From an uncultured bacterium (GTDB taxonomy: Bacteria > Bacteroidota > Bacteroidia > Chitinophagales > CAIODY01): DNA of 64,000 nt. The position numbers were made by a program, and so were the translations under genes. Numbering within the stretch: position 1 is the first letter of the stretch; every line of letters starts with the position of its first letter. The notes below the pieces were generated by a model. It was not told where the DNA came from. It ran no database searches and was given only the letters and a program-made list of their open reading frames with translations. The stretch spans positions 1 to 64,000 of the forward strand of contig CAIODY010000013.1 in assembly GCA_903857255.1 (NCBI GenBank), given 5' to 3'. This document shows, in pieces, positions 45,739-57,000 of this stretch.

Positions 45739-46797
45739 TCACCTCAAATTATGCGCTATCCAATTATCTAAAGCAGCAAATAATTTTTTGTTGCCATTTT
45801 GTTGATAGCTGTTTAGATTGCTTTCAAACTTAGTTAAATCGAATAAAAACGCTTTAATACTATCAGCAGTAAATTGATTGAAATGCCGACCGAAACCATA
45901 TTTCTGAACATAAGCTGCATTCACAAATTGTTCAAATTGATTGGCAATAGGCACACTGCAAATTGGTTTGTGCAGATAAACTGCTTCGCTGATAAAGGAA
46001 TAGCCACCATTGCAAATCACAGCTTTTGCATCAGCTAATAATTTCACAAATTCGCTTTCACTAAATTTCTTCAATTGAACATTAGCATGAGTTTCTGCTT
46101 TATTAAAACCAAACACCAAAAATTGTTCGCTTTTTACTTTTTGCAATTGCGTTATCAAATCATTTTGTGAAGTAGAAGTTTGATAAACTAAAACATGATT
46201 CCCTTTTGACGTTTTTGATTTCAGAATTTCACCTCTGATAATTGGTGGAACAAAGCTGGTATTATTTTTCATAATTGGTGCCTCAAAAAAACTGCTGATA
46301 AAATAATGCGATGCACCTGCAACCTTAGCTTTGGTAATACTTTTGGCAAGATTGAAATTATTTTTTTCAGTAGCTGGAATATCAATTTCCAATTTGCAAC
46401 GATTCAGCATTTGAATATTATCAATGCTAATGAGTGGAATTTTTTGTGTCTTCGCAAAAAAATGAGTGAAAGATTCAAAATCGCTAATCACCAAATCGGG
46501 TGAAAAATTTTGCAATAAATTTTTGTACTGATTAAAATTAATCTGCAATTTTTTTGGTGCATCTTTTAATGTCTTGAAAAATGTTTTTACCATCGAAACT
46601 TTAGCATTTTTATAAGCCAAATGATAGCCTTCAATTTCGTGTACACAATCAGGAAAATGATTTTGCAAAAAAGAAAAAGCTCTGCCACTGGTTACAATTT
46701 GTACATCGTGTTTTTGATTCATCAGATGTTCAATCACCACCTTGCTTCGTGTTGCATGCCCCATGCCTTCGCTGGGAACACCATACAATATTTTCAT
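45739..46797 (-). CDS. Glycosyltransferase, MurG/GT28-like
   Basis: 352 aa, GT-B fold. The N-terminal domain has the glycine loop 'GVPSEGMGHATRS' (about residues 6-18) and 'DLVISDFESFTHFFA'. The C-terminal domain has 'VFGFNKAET' and the donor-binding 'AKAVICNGGYSFISEAVYLHKPICSVPI' (about residues 255-285), as in MurG and UDP-glucuronosyl-like enzymes. It is probably a UDP-sugar-dependent transferase for glycolipids or pigments. It is divergent from the GNAT gene with a 99-bp gap. Confidence 0.88.
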   Translation of the reverse strand: MKILYGVPSEGMGHATRSKVVIEHLMNQKHDVQIVTSGRAFSFLQNHFPDCVHEIEGYHLAYKNAKVSMVKTFFKTLKDAPKKLQINFNQYKNLLQNFSPDLVISDFESFTHFFAKTQKIPLISIDNIQMLNRCKLEIDIPATEKNNFNLAKSITKAKVAGASHYFISSFFEAPIMKNNTSFVPPIIRGEILKSKTSKGNHVLVYQTSTSQNDLITQLQKVKSEQFLVFGFNKAETHANVQLKKFSESEFVKLLADAKAVICNGGYSFISEAVYLHKPICSVPIANQFEQFVNAAYVQKYGFGRHFNQFTADSIKAFLFDLTKFESNLNSYQQNGNKKLFAALDNWIAHNLR

Positions 46798-46896
46798 CAG
46801 TAAAAAATTTGTTTAAAAATAAAAAGGAAATTCTATTGCCAATTCATGATTATTAAACAATAGTTTTAATTTTGTTTTCTTACCTAATATTTTTTA

Positions 46897-47397
46897 ATGA
46901 ACGCAATCAATTTCAAAACCTGCAATAATGACGATTTGCCAATTATTCAACAATTGGCTGAAAAAATTTGGCGCAGCCATTATACTTCGATTATCACCGC
47001 CGAGCAAATTGATTACATGTTGGGTAAAATGTATAGCATCAAAAGTTTGCAACAGCAAATGAAGGAAGATGGATGCCATTTTATTTTAGAACTTGTAAAT
47101 AAAAAACCTGTTGGTTTTATTTCTATTAGCGAAAAAAACAAAGACCATTTTTTCATTCATAAATTATATGTAGATACTTCACAACATCGCAGTGGCTTAG
47201 GAAAAGCTTTACTGAATGAGGCTTTGAGCAGATGCAGAAATTGGAAAACAATTCGATTAACAGTGAACCGTCAAAATTTTAAAGCCATCAATTTTTATTT
47301 TAAAAATGGTTTTACGATTGAAGAAGTAGCTAATTTTGAAATTGGAAATGGTTTTGTGATGAATGATTTTGTGATGGTGAAAGTGATAGGTAAATGA
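46897..47397 (+). CDS. GNAT-family N-acetyltransferase
   Basis: 166 aa, one acetyltransferase_1 domain. Motif A, the acetyl-CoA loop, is 'LYVDTSQHRSGLGKALLNEA' (about residues 89-108; Q/R-x-x-G-x-G/A), followed by 'TIRLTVNRQNFKAINFYFKNGF' (motif B: N-x-x-A-x-x-F-Y). The substrate is unknown; the form resembles RimI/spermidine-type small GNATs. Start ATG; a palindromic sequence follows the stop. Confidence 0.92.
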   Translation: MNAINFKTCNNDDLPIIQQLAEKIWRSHYTSIITAEQIDYMLGKMYSIKSLQQQMKEDGCHFILELVNKKPVGFISISEKNKDHFFIHKLYVDTSQHRSGLGKALLNEALSRCRNWKTIRLTVNRQNFKAINFYFKNGFTIEEVANFEIGNGFVMNDFVMVKVIGK

Positions 47398-47398
47398 T

Positions 47399-47431
47399 AA
47401 ACTTTTCAAGTTTTAAAAACCGGGAAAGTTT
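47399..47431 (+). terminator. Possible hairpin after the GNAT gene
   Basis: AAACTTTTC ... GAAAGTTT can pair with one bulge, with inner TTTT/AAAA, directly after the stop and before TTTGCTGC. It is weak; it may be a dispersed palindrome instead. Confidence 0.35.
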
Positions 47432-47622
47432 TGCTGCTTCTTCACTTAAAAAATATTTCCACCACAATTTTTAATTGTCAGTAAACCTTTTTCAAAAAAT
47501 CTCGTCTATGTAAATGGGTTTCTTCTCATTTTAAAACAATAAAAAAGTTTGGAGTTTAATTCTATTCTGTTTAGTTTTAAACTCTTTTCTTTTTTTGACG
47601 AAAGCTAAAATCTAAAACAACC

Positions 47623-50600
47623 TTGAAATTCGGCTTTGTAAAATATTGGCTGTTGTTGCTTATTTTGTTCGCAACAAACATTGGCTCCTATGCTTCGCAC
47701 ATTGTAGGTGGCGAATTAACTTATGCTTATCTTGGGAATAACCAATATAAATTTACACTTCACCTTTATCGCGATTGTACTTCAAGCACACAGTTTCAAA
47801 CTACTTCAACTATTTATTTTTATAAGACAACCGGCTATACTGATGCAAATTTGGGAACTGCGGCTTCACCATCATCAGTTACACTAAACAATATTTCAGG
47901 AGGAACAAATGGAACAACTATTGCGCCTTATTATTATAGCCCTTGTTTAACTTATCCATCTGGGCTTTGTGTTTCAGAAGCTATTTTCACAGGCACTGCA
48001 ACACTTCCTCCAATTGCAGGCGGTTATACAATTATTTACCAAAATTGTTGCAGAAATGCCGGCATCACCAACTTTACAGTTAACTCTGGAGGAGGCGGTG
48101 GTGGCGGCACTGGGTCAACTTACAAATGTATTTTACCTGGCATTGGCAACTCGGCAGATAGTAGCCCAGTTTTTACACAATTACCCCCAACAGCTATTTG
48201 TCAAAACCAGCCATTTGCTTTTCCATGTGGTGCAGTGGACGGTGATGGGGATTCTTTATCTTATTCGCTTTATACACCTTTTGATGGTAGTCAAACAACA
48301 CCATCAGGATACACTACATTAAGTTGGGTATCGCCTTATTCATTAACTAATTTTATTGGTGGCACACCTGCCCTTTCCGTTGACCCAAAGACAGGTGTAC
48401 TCACTTGCTACCCATCTACTGCTGGCAGATTTGTAGTGGGCATTAGAGTGGATGAATATCGCAATGGTGTTTATATTGGCTCTGTTTATCGCGATTTTCA
48501 ATTTAATGTAACGGCATGCTCTGCAAATGTTATTGCTCAAGTTCCAAACTCAACAATAACAACGCCTACTGGTACTTATGATACTGTTGTGTTATCTTGC
48601 AAATACACAACACCAACTGTAAAATTTACAAATAATAGTACGCCCCAAAATACGCTTTCTACATACTATTGGAATTTTGGTGACCCTACTACGAATGCTG
48701 ATACCAGCAATATTGCATCACCAACTTATACCTATTCGGATACTGGTTCATACCGAGCTTTTTTAGTAATGAACCCAGGACAGTTGGGCACTTGCACCGA
48801 TACAATTTGGTTTAATGTAAGAGTTTATTACGATAATAAAAAAGGGTTCAGAGTTGCAACTGCTGGAACTTTATACACTTGCCAACTGATTCAATTTACT
48901 GATACAACAAGGGGTGGTCCTAACCCAATGAGTTATTATTGGACATTTGGTGATGGTGATACATCTCATCATCAGAACCCAGGCCATGTGTATATCAATA
49001 GCGGAGGTTATACGGTTACAGAAATTGTGCAAAATGCTGGCGGATGCAAAGACACAACAAAAAAATCGTTGACTATTATTTCAAAATACCCAACAGCAGC
49101 TATTTTGAATCCTTTGATTGATTGCTCAAGTGATACCATCAACTTTTTAACGCCAACCGTTTCAGCAAATTATTTGTGGAATTTTGGAGACCCAAGTACA
49201 AATGCGGATACAAGTTTATTGGCTAACCCAACTTACGTTTATCCTGCTGATTCAGGTATGTACACTGTTTCGTTAATTATTAACAAAGGCTACCCGAAAA
49301 CCTGTATGGATACTGCTTATGCAACACTCAAAGTTTATCCACCATTCAAAGCAAAATTTGTTTATTCGCCTTCGATGATTTGTATAAATATGCCTTTTCA
49401 ATTTACTGATTCGACTAAAGGAATTGTTATGCCTAATAGTTGGAATTGGACATTTGGTGATGGTGATACCTCACATCATCAGAATCCAACCCACACCTAC
49501 ACTTCACCTGGAACGTACACAGTGAAATTAATTTCACAAAACGCAAAAGGTTGCACTGATTCAATGAGTATTACTAAAACCATTTATCCGGTAGCGATAG
49601 CAAATATCATTGCACCATCATTAAATTGCCATACTAACACAGTTCAATTCCAAACAACTGGTATTGCACAAACTTACTTTTGGAATTTTGGGGTAAAAAA
49701 TATTTCAACCGATACCAGTTATCATATCAACCCAATTTATGCATATACTGATACAGGCACTTATTTCGATACACTCATCTTAAACCCAGGCGCAACAGGC
49801 ACTTGCACTGATACAGCCACAGCAACAATAAAAGTTTATTCGCCTTTTACCATTGGCTACACTTATACGCCGCCCTACATTTGCCGAAAGAATTTAGTTC
49901 ATTTTTTAGATACTACAATTTCAATTGCAAAGCCATTAACTTGGTGGTGGAATTTGGATGATAATAATACAATTTCAACGGTTCAAAACCCTTTCCACAC
50001 CTATAATGATTCAGGTCGTTATCACATTAAATTAGTGGTGCAAAATCGTGTAGGTTGTGAAGATAGTGTTACCAAATTGATTGGTGTATTTGCGCCGCCA
50101 ACAGCTCGAATCAGCGTTGCGCCGCTTACATGCAGTGGTCTAACGGTTAATTTTCAATCGCTCACTTATAGTGGTGGCTATTTTTGGAAATTTAATGATG
50201 CAGGCAAATCGCCCAATGATACCAGTTGGCAATTTGCACCCAACTATACTTTTTCTGATACAGGTACATTCACCACCATGTTTGTTGTAAACCCTGGCGC
50301 ACAAGATTCATGCAGCGATACAGCTTATGCAACAGTAAGAGTGTACGGACCATTTGTGCCAAAGTTTGGTTATTTCCATGCCTATAATTGCCCTAATCAC
50401 AATGTGCAATTTACTGATTCATCAACGGGAAAAGAATTTCCAAATCAATGGAGTTGGAATTTTGGCGATACTACTTTTTCAGCATCACAAAATCCAATTC
50501 ATGTTTATAAACATGCTGGTACTTATCAGGTGAAATTAATTATTCAAAACCCCAAAGGATGCATGGATAGTATTGTTCACACAATTGTGATAGATACGCA

Positions 50601-52290
50601 AACGCATAGCAATATCATTGTCCCCAATTTAAGTTGTGATAGTGTTATACATTTTCAAACCACAGCACATGCCACTTATTGGTGGAATTTTGGCGAAACT
50701 GCATCCACAAAAAACACAGATACTATTCAAAAACCAACTCACATTTATAAATCAGCAGGCACTTATACTGCTACTTTAATTGTGTATCCAAACACAGGCT
50801 GCGCCGATACTTCACACAAAACCATACAAGTTGAATTTGGTATAAAAGCCAATTTTATTCCTATCAACGTTTGTGTGTATGATTCGGCTGAATTCTTCAA
50901 CACTGCTAATGGTGGACCTTCGGCTTTGGTGCCAACACTTTGGTATTTCGGCGATGCAGATTCCATTTACAGTTCAAGCAATATTGTGAAACACAAATAC
51001 GCAGTTGCCAACACTTATCAAGTTACGCAAATTACTACTAATACTTTTGGTTGCAAGGATACTTTGAAACAGAATATAACTATTTATCCAATTCCGATTA
51101 TCAACGCTGGAAGAGACACTTCCATTTGCGATTTAGATACCATCTCTTTGCAAGCCTTTGGTGGTGCTAATTACGTGTGGACACCCAATTATGCGATGGA
51201 CGATTCTACTTTGCAATTCCCAACTGTAACGCCTGATGTTACCACAAAATATTTTGTAGAAGTTACTACTACCGAAGGTTGCAGCGCAATGGATAGCGTA
51301 ATCATTACCAATGTAAATCCAAAAAGCGATGGCATTATCAAAGACACAACCATGTGTTATGGCGATACGATTCAATTGAAAGCACCGATTGCTGCTGGCA
51401 ATTTATATGTTTGGTCGCCAAGCCTAACATTGAGCAATGATACAGCTTCCAAGCCATTAGCATTTCCGTTGCAAAAAACAATTTATCAAGTTTATATCCG
51501 CAATGGCAATTGTATTCGCTACGATACTGCTATTGTAAAAGTGAAAATTTTAGCAACGCCAAATGCTGGCAACGATGTAACAATTTGCAACAATCTTTCC
51601 ACCACTTTGCATGCTACACATGGCACAACTTATAGTTGGTCGCCGACTACAAACATGCTTTACAGCAATACGCCCGACCCAGTTGTAGATCCAAAAGTTA
51701 CCACCACTTATTATGTTACTGTAGTTGATACAACAGTTTGTTTGAAGCCTGAAACCGACAGTCTTACTGTGTTTGTTGACCATTTTAAAAATGGCGAAGT
51801 GCAAAATGATACCAACATTGTTAAAAATATTCCTTCCACTTTATATGCTTATGGCGGCAATCAATACTTGTGGAAACCTTCAACAGGCTTAGATGACAGC
51901 ACTTCGGCAACACCAACTTGCACTCTGCAAAACGACCAAGTGTACATCATCAAAATATCCGATGGTAATGGCTGTTTCAATTATGATACTTTGAAAGTGT
52001 TTGTATTCCCCAACCCAATTGCATTGATGCCGAATGCGTTTTCGCCTAATGGTGATGGCTTAGATGATGTGATAATGCCTGTGTATGCTGGCATCCGAAT
52101 ACTTAATCATTTCAATATTTATAATCGTTGGGGGCAATGTGTTTTCTCTACTACCGAAATGAATCAAGGCTGGGATGGCACTTTTCATGGTGTTCAACAA
52201 CCTATGGATACTTATGTTTACCTTTTGGATGGTGTTGATGTGGAAGGCAATGGATTCAATTACAAAGGTGATATCACTTTGATTCGATAA
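47623..52290 (+). CDS. Giant multi-PKD surface protein with T9SS type-B sorting domain
   Basis: 1555 aa. The start is TTG, as no ATG lies between it and the upstream in-frame TGA at 47596, and it yields a full signal peptide ending near 'IGSYAS'. The N-terminal ~290 residues ('SHIVGGELTYAYLG', 'YRDC') form the domain common at the front of Bacteroidota gliding-type adhesins, with a Gly run. Then come about ten PKD/Ig units; two contain the identical phrase 'WTFGDGDTSHHQNP'. Residues about 1130-1450 are Ig-like units of the 'AGxDTSICxxDT' type. The C-terminal ~90 residues are a type-B sorting domain (LMPNAFSPNGDGLDD, FNIYNRWGQCVFS, GWDGTFHG, ending DITLIR). It is likely a T9SS-exported surface adhesin. 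Confidence 0.93.
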   Translation: MKFGFVKYWLLLLILFATNIGSYASHIVGGELTYAYLGNNQYKFTLHLYRDCTSSTQFQTTSTIYFYKTTGYTDANLGTAASPSSVTLNNISGGTNGTTIAPYYYSPCLTYPSGLCVSEAIFTGTATLPPIAGGYTIIYQNCCRNAGITNFTVNSGGGGGGGTGSTYKCILPGIGNSADSSPVFTQLPPTAICQNQPFAFPCGAVDGDGDSLSYSLYTPFDGSQTTPSGYTTLSWVSPYSLTNFIGGTPALSVDPKTGVLTCYPSTAGRFVVGIRVDEYRNGVYIGSVYRDFQFNVTACSANVIAQVPNSTITTPTGTYDTVVLSCKYTTPTVKFTNNSTPQNTLSTYYWNFGDPTTNADTSNIASPTYTYSDTGSYRAFLVMNPGQLGTCTDTIWFNVRVYYDNKKGFRVATAGTLYTCQLIQFTDTTRGGPNPMSYYWTFGDGDTSHHQNPGHVYINSGGYTVTEIVQNAGGCKDTTKKSLTIISKYPTAAILNPLIDCSSDTINFLTPTVSANYLWNFGDPSTNADTSLLANPTYVYPADSGMYTVSLIINKGYPKTCMDTAYATLKVYPPFKAKFVYSPSMICINMPFQFTDSTKGIVMPNSWNWTFGDGDTSHHQNPTHTYTSPGTYTVKLISQNAKGCTDSMSITKTIYPVAIANIIAPSLNCHTNTVQFQTTGIAQTYFWNFGVKNISTDTSYHINPIYAYTDTGTYFDTLILNPGATGTCTDTATATIKVYSPFTIGYTYTPPYICRKNLVHFLDTTISIAKPLTWWWNLDDNNTISTVQNPFHTYNDSGRYHIKLVVQNRVGCEDSVTKLIGVFAPPTARISVAPLTCSGLTVNFQSLTYSGGYFWKFNDAGKSPNDTSWQFAPNYTFSDTGTFTTMFVVNPGAQDSCSDTAYATVRVYGPFVPKFGYFHAYNCPNHNVQFTDSSTGKEFPNQWSWNFGDTTFSASQNPIHVYKHAGTYQVKLIIQNPKGCMDSIVHTIVIDTQTHSNIIVPNLSCDSVIHFQTTAHATYWWNFGETASTKNTDTIQKPTHIYKSAGTYTATLIVYPNTGCADTSHKTIQVEFGIKANFIPINVCVYDSAEFFNTANGGPSALVPTLWYFGDADSIYSSSNIVKHKYAVANTYQVTQITTNTFGCKDTLKQNITIYPIPIINAGRDTSICDLDTISLQAFGGANYVWTPNYAMDDSTLQFPTVTPDVTTKYFVEVTTTEGCSAMDSVIITNVNPKSDGIIKDTTMCYGDTIQLKAPIAAGNLYVWSPSLTLSNDTASKPLAFPLQKTIYQVYIRNGNCIRYDTAIVKVKILATPNAGNDVTICNNLSTTLHATHGTTYSWSPTTNMLYSNTPDPVVDPKVTTTYYVTVVDTTVCLKPETDSLTVFVDHFKNGEVQNDTNIVKNIPSTLYAYGGNQYLWKPSTGLDDSTSATPTCTLQNDQVYIIKISDGNGCFNYDTLKVFVFPNPIALMPNAFSPNGDGLDDVIMPVYAGIRILNHFNIYNRWGQCVFSTTEMNQGWDGTFHGVQQPMDTYVYLLDGVDVEGNGFNYKGDITLIR

Positions 52291-52442
52291 TCTTATCACT
52301 GGCTATCAATTCCAATAATTTGTACTTGCATTATCTTGAAAAGTGATTCAACTTTGTAACAAGAAATAGTTGTGTTATAAAATGAATAGACGCTATTGAA
52401 GCATTAATTTTGCGTTCCCTTTTTTCAAAATAAATAATCATA

Positions 52443-52596
52443 AACACATAGGTACATAGATTTTTTTTTGACAGTTGTTGATGTAACAAACTATGTTGAA
52501 AATTTATTTTCCTAAGTAAGCCTTGTTGTTTAATGAGATTGGTTTAGTAGAGCAATAGTCAATGCTACGCATTGAATTCTATTGTGCCTATGTGTT
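52443..52596. repeat. 154-bp element with terminal inverted repeats (MITE-like)
   Basis: The ends AACACATAGGTACA (52443-52456) and TGTGCCTATGTGTT (52583-52596) match as inverted repeats at 13 of 14 positions. Inside, CAATAG-TCAATGC / GCATTGA-ATT-CTATTG (52553-52584) forms a further hairpin. The 365-bp gap 52291-52655 holds nothing else identifiable. Confidence 0.6.
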
Positions 52597-52655
52597 AAAA
52601 AAATGGGGAAAACAGAACAATCATTCGAAAAACAAATCGAGTTAATTCATCAAAA

Positions 52656-53933
52656 ATGAACATTCTAATTTTAGGTTCGGGCGGAAGAGAACATGCATTT
52701 GCATGGAAAATTGCACAAAGCAAATGGTGTGATAAATTATTTGTTGCACCCGGAAATGCTGGCACAGCAAGTGTTGCAACTAATGTGAATATGCAAGTGA
52801 GTGATTTTGCAGCCATTGAAAAATTTTGTTTAGAAAATAAAATTGAAATGGTTTTGCCAGCTGGTGAAGAATCTTTGGTAAAAGGTATTTACGATTATTT
52901 TTTGAACAATAAATTGCTGAAACATATTCCAGTCATCGGTCCATCGATGAATGGTGCACAAATGGAAGGCAGCAAAGCATTTGCAAAAGCATTTATGTTG
53001 CGACACAATATTCCAACTGCGGCTTACAAAGAAATTACGCAGCAAAATTTTGAAGAAGGGAAAAAATATTTGCTCAATTCGCCATTGCCCATTGTTCTAA
53101 AAGCTGATGGATTAGCTGCTGGCAAAGGTGTATTGATTTGTACATCACACGAAGAAGCGATGGATGAATTATCGCAAATGATTCAATCAGCCAAGTTTGG
53201 TGATGCTTCATCGAAAGTGGTGATTGAACAGTTTTTAAAAGGAATTGAATTGAGTGTGTTTGTATTGACTGATGGAAAAAATTATTTGCTGTTGCCTAAT
53301 GCTAAAGATTACAAACGCATTGGCGAAGGTGATACAGGCTTGAATACAGGCGGCATGGGCGCAATTTCACCAGTGCCATTTGCAACTAAAGAATTGATGC
53401 AAAAAGTGGAAGAAAAAATTATTCGCCCAACCATTGAGGGTTTGCAAAAAGATAAAATTGTTTACAAAGGATTTATTTATTTCGGATTGATAAATGTGGC
53501 TGGCGAGCCTTTTGTAATTGAATACAATTGCCGAATGGGCGACCCAGAAACCGAAGCTGTATTGCCCCGAATTGAAAATGATTTAATTGGTTTGTTTAAA
53601 GCAGTAGCTGATGAAAAATTAGCCGAGCAAACTTTGCACGAATCGCCAAAAGTTGCATGTACAGTGGTGTTAGCAAGTGGTGGGTATCCGAACGAATTTG
53701 AAAAAGGTTTTGAAATAGAAATTGCTGAACTGAAAACAGATACAATTGTTTTTCATGCAGGCACAAAATTTAATGAACAAAATAAAATGGTTACCGCAGG
53801 TGGCAGAGTAATGATGGTAACCGCATTGGATGATAATTTGAAGCGTGCCTTAAATAAAGCAATGGCAGCAGTTTCGGGCATTGCATTTCAAAAAAAATAT
53901 TACCGAAAAGATATTGGATTAGATGTTTGTTGA
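52656..53933 (+). CDS. purD: Phosphoribosylamine-glycine ligase
   Basis: GAR synthetase: ATP-dependent joining of 5-phosphoribosylamine and glycine, second step of purine synthesis, cytoplasmic. 425 aa, full length. The N-terminal domain starts 'MNILILGSGGREHAFAWKI' (signature GxGGREHA), the ATP-grasp domain has 'VLKADGLAAGKGV' (about residues 147-159) and 'FVIEYNCRMGDPETEAVLPR' (about 289-308), the family signature. It is flanked on both sides by giant T9SS cargo genes, an unusual context for a housekeeping gene. The promoter of the next gene overlaps its 3' end. Confidence 0.98.
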   Translation: MNILILGSGGREHAFAWKIAQSKWCDKLFVAPGNAGTASVATNVNMQVSDFAAIEKFCLENKIEMVLPAGEESLVKGIYDYFLNNKLLKHIPVIGPSMNGAQMEGSKAFAKAFMLRHNIPTAAYKEITQQNFEEGKKYLLNSPLPIVLKADGLAAGKGVLICTSHEEAMDELSQMIQSAKFGDASSKVVIEQFLKGIELSVFVLTDGKNYLLLPNAKDYKRIGEGDTGLNTGGMGAISPVPFATKELMQKVEEKIIRPTIEGLQKDKIVYKGFIYFGLINVAGEPFVIEYNCRMGDPETEAVLPRIENDLIGLFKAVADEKLAEQTLHESPKVACTVVLASGGYPNEFEKGFEIEIAELKTDTIVFHAGTKFNEQNKMVTAGGRVMMVTALDDNLKRALNKAMAAVSGIAFQKKYYRKDIGLDVC

Positions 53934-53957
53934 TGAGCAACAAATAGACTAATTTTG
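53926..53957 (+). promoter_or_regulatory. Promoter of the 2038-aa PKD gene
   Basis: TTTG at 53926-53929, a 20-bp spacer and TAATTTTG at 53950-53957. The -33 box lies inside the last codons of purD. The predicted leader is about 95 bases. Confidence 0.6.
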
Positions 53958-54057
53958 TACTAAATAAAAAAATATTAACCCCAAAAGCAACATTTTTCGT
54001 TTATTTATTATCTTGTAATAGTAGATAACCTTGAATAACAACTTTATTAAACTAATC

Positions 54058-57000
54058 ATGAAAAAAAATTTCTTTCTTTTTTTTCTTCTCTTTTTAAATC
54101 TTAGTCTTTTAATCACTCATTCGTTAAAAGCGCAAGCACCTGTTGCCAACTTTAGTTGTACGGCATCTTTCGCATTGCCGAAGGATAGTTGCTATCCGAT
54201 GCAGCTAACATTTAACAACACCACAACTGGTGTTTACGATTCAGCCAATTGGTATTTGGATGTGAGCAGCACAGGCTGTAACGGACCATGGACAGGCTAT
54301 TTGCATCAAACTAAATCAGGCGTAAATTCACACCAAGATTATACAGCTTTGCTGGTTACACCCAATTTTTACCGCTTGTGTTTAAGAGTTGCGAATAGTG
54401 CTACTGGGCAGGTAAACACTTATTGCCAGTGTATTGGGCGAATTTTCCCGACAGTACAACCTGGGTTTGTAGTAGGGACACCTATTGGCTGCGGACAGGT
54501 AACTACAAACATTTATGCCACTAATCCTGGAACTGTACCACCTTATACTTTTATTTGGTATTTAGGTGCATGCGGTAGCACAATAACAACAACATGCAAT
54601 GGCATTCCGAGTGCAACATCTGGTAATGTTTCTGCATCGTGCCCATGCCTTAATACTACCAAACCATGCTATGGTATTTTTTGTTTGATAACAGATGCCA
54701 ATGGCTGCCAGGCAGTTGCCTCTGATTCATGTGCTGTAAAAGCATATTGTAACCCTACTGCTTCTATTTCAGTAGCCGCTAGTGCAAGCACTTGTGTAAC
54801 AGGACAACCAGTAACCATGACCGCTTCGCCAACAGGCATGACAAAATATAGTTGGTGGGTTCCTGCTGCTTCAGGAGCACCTACAAACGGACCATTACGA
54901 ACAAATACCTTGACAACAAGTTTTCCCAGTTTTGGATGTTATGATGTTAAACTCTTAGTGTATGATTCATTAACCCCATCCATTGGTTGTGTTGATTCAG
55001 CCATACTACCTAATGCAGTTTGTTTACAAGGTATTCAAACCACTTCGCCAGTTCCAAGTTTTTCAGTATCGCCTAATTTAGTATGTTGTGGTTCACCATT
55101 TCAAGTATCGTTTACTGCACAAACCAACCCAACCAGCAGTTGCTGCATTCAAGCCAGTTTTAGTGCTGTACCAGTTGCTGGTTCGCCAGCTTGTGCTACA
55201 ACGGTGAATTTAGGTACAGTTCAATCGTGTAATGGATTACCAGGCACACAGTTTTTTTCAATTCCATGTCGTTGCAGCAGTGCAGTAACTTATAAAATTG
55301 TGATGGACCCAGTAATTACAAATATGTGTAGCAACTGTACAGCAACAGTAAGTTCAAACCCAATTAATGTTGTTGTAAACCCAGCACCAGTTGCAAGCAT
55401 ATCATTGATGAATGGCTATGTTTCCAGCTATTGTGCACCCTGCCATAAATTTGGTTTTCAAGCTGGTACTAATGTTTCAAATTTACCTGGATATACTTGG
55501 GAATGGCATAACAACTCAACTTGTTCGCCACCCAATGCTTCAACAACTTCAACAGATACAGTAACCTTTTGCGGAAATGGCACTGTGGCATCACCTTCGC
55601 AACAACATTTTGTATGTTTGAAAATTTGCCAAAGTGTTGCTAATGGCGGCTGCTGCTCTTATGCTAATGATACTGTAACTTTAACCAAACCTTATGGCGA
55701 TTTTACTTACAATGCTCCATTGGGTTGCGGAATAGTTTGCGATTCATTTAAAGCAACTGTTAAAACTGATAGTTTATATAAATGGATAGTGTGGGATGCT
55801 AACGGCGTAACCGCAACTATTCAGACTGGCGTAAATGCTTACAAATTTGCACATTGCTTTACAGGCTTTCCTAATAAGGATACCTGCTACAATGTGATGT
55901 TGGTACATACCACATATTCCAATGGTGGCGTGGCTTGTTTCGATACCATCTTGAAAAAGAAAATTATCCGCGTTGGGCATCATGTAACAGCAGCAGCGAC
56001 TTTATCAAAAACACAGCTTTGTTTGAAACATGCCACAGTGTACACTTATCCAACTGCTTGTTTGAAATTTATTCCCGACAATCAAAGCATGCAAATTATT
56101 CCAAGCCCAACTGTGCAATTAAGCCAGTGTTCTAATATTTCGTGCAATTATTATTTTACCAAGCAGGTGGGTAATACGCAACAAATAGTTGCGCAATCCT
56201 ACAATTGTGATACGCCTACTGTTTGCTTTACTCAAACAGGTAATTATACAGCTCATTTCATAGTAACTGATAATGCTTGTACCGATACACTTACTTTGCC
56301 TACACAAGTTTGTGTAAGTGGTATAATTGCCGATATTGTTGATTCAGTACATTGTGCCAATCAGGGTAATTATACACCAATAGTTACTTACAAACCATCA
56401 TTGAAATTTTATGCTTGCAATGGCTTGCCTAATTTGGATTCTTTTAAAGTACACATTTGGAATAAAAGCACTAATACAAATATCTTAGACACCACTATTG
56501 ATACAATGGGTAAGCTTCCGCCCCGAATCAATTATACCTATTCAAGTGGTGGTACATATTTAGTTTGTATGTCAGTATATGATAAGTTCCATGCCATTTG
56601 CGATACAGATACTATTTGTAAAAACGTATTGGTATTTCCATTTACCGCTGTTATTAATTTAGTGAATAGTCAGCCTACTATTGCATGTCGTGATTTTAAT
56701 AGCAATCGTTGGGTATTTACTGCCAACCAATCATCGCCTGCCAATCCACCCATTTCGAAATGGGTTTGGGGCGACGGCACACCCAATACTCTAAATACCG
56801 ACCCAGCAACACACACATTTGATACTTGTGGTATTTTTCAAGTCAAGCTTACCATTTCAAGTGCGTCAGGTGCTTGCCAAGATTCGGCACACTTCACAGT
56901 GCAAGTGCATGATATACAAGATTCGAGTGGGAAACACAATAATTTATTCAGTATAAAACCTTTAAGCGGTAGCTGTAATCGTTGTTTAACATTTAAGAAC

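Noticed and set aside
54031-54057. TTG start for the giant PKD protein
   Set aside because: The ATG at 54058 begins a normal signal peptide; the extra nine residues add nothing. By contrast, TTG starts at 47623, 5385, 17488, 42439 and 43017 were kept because no suitable ATG exists.
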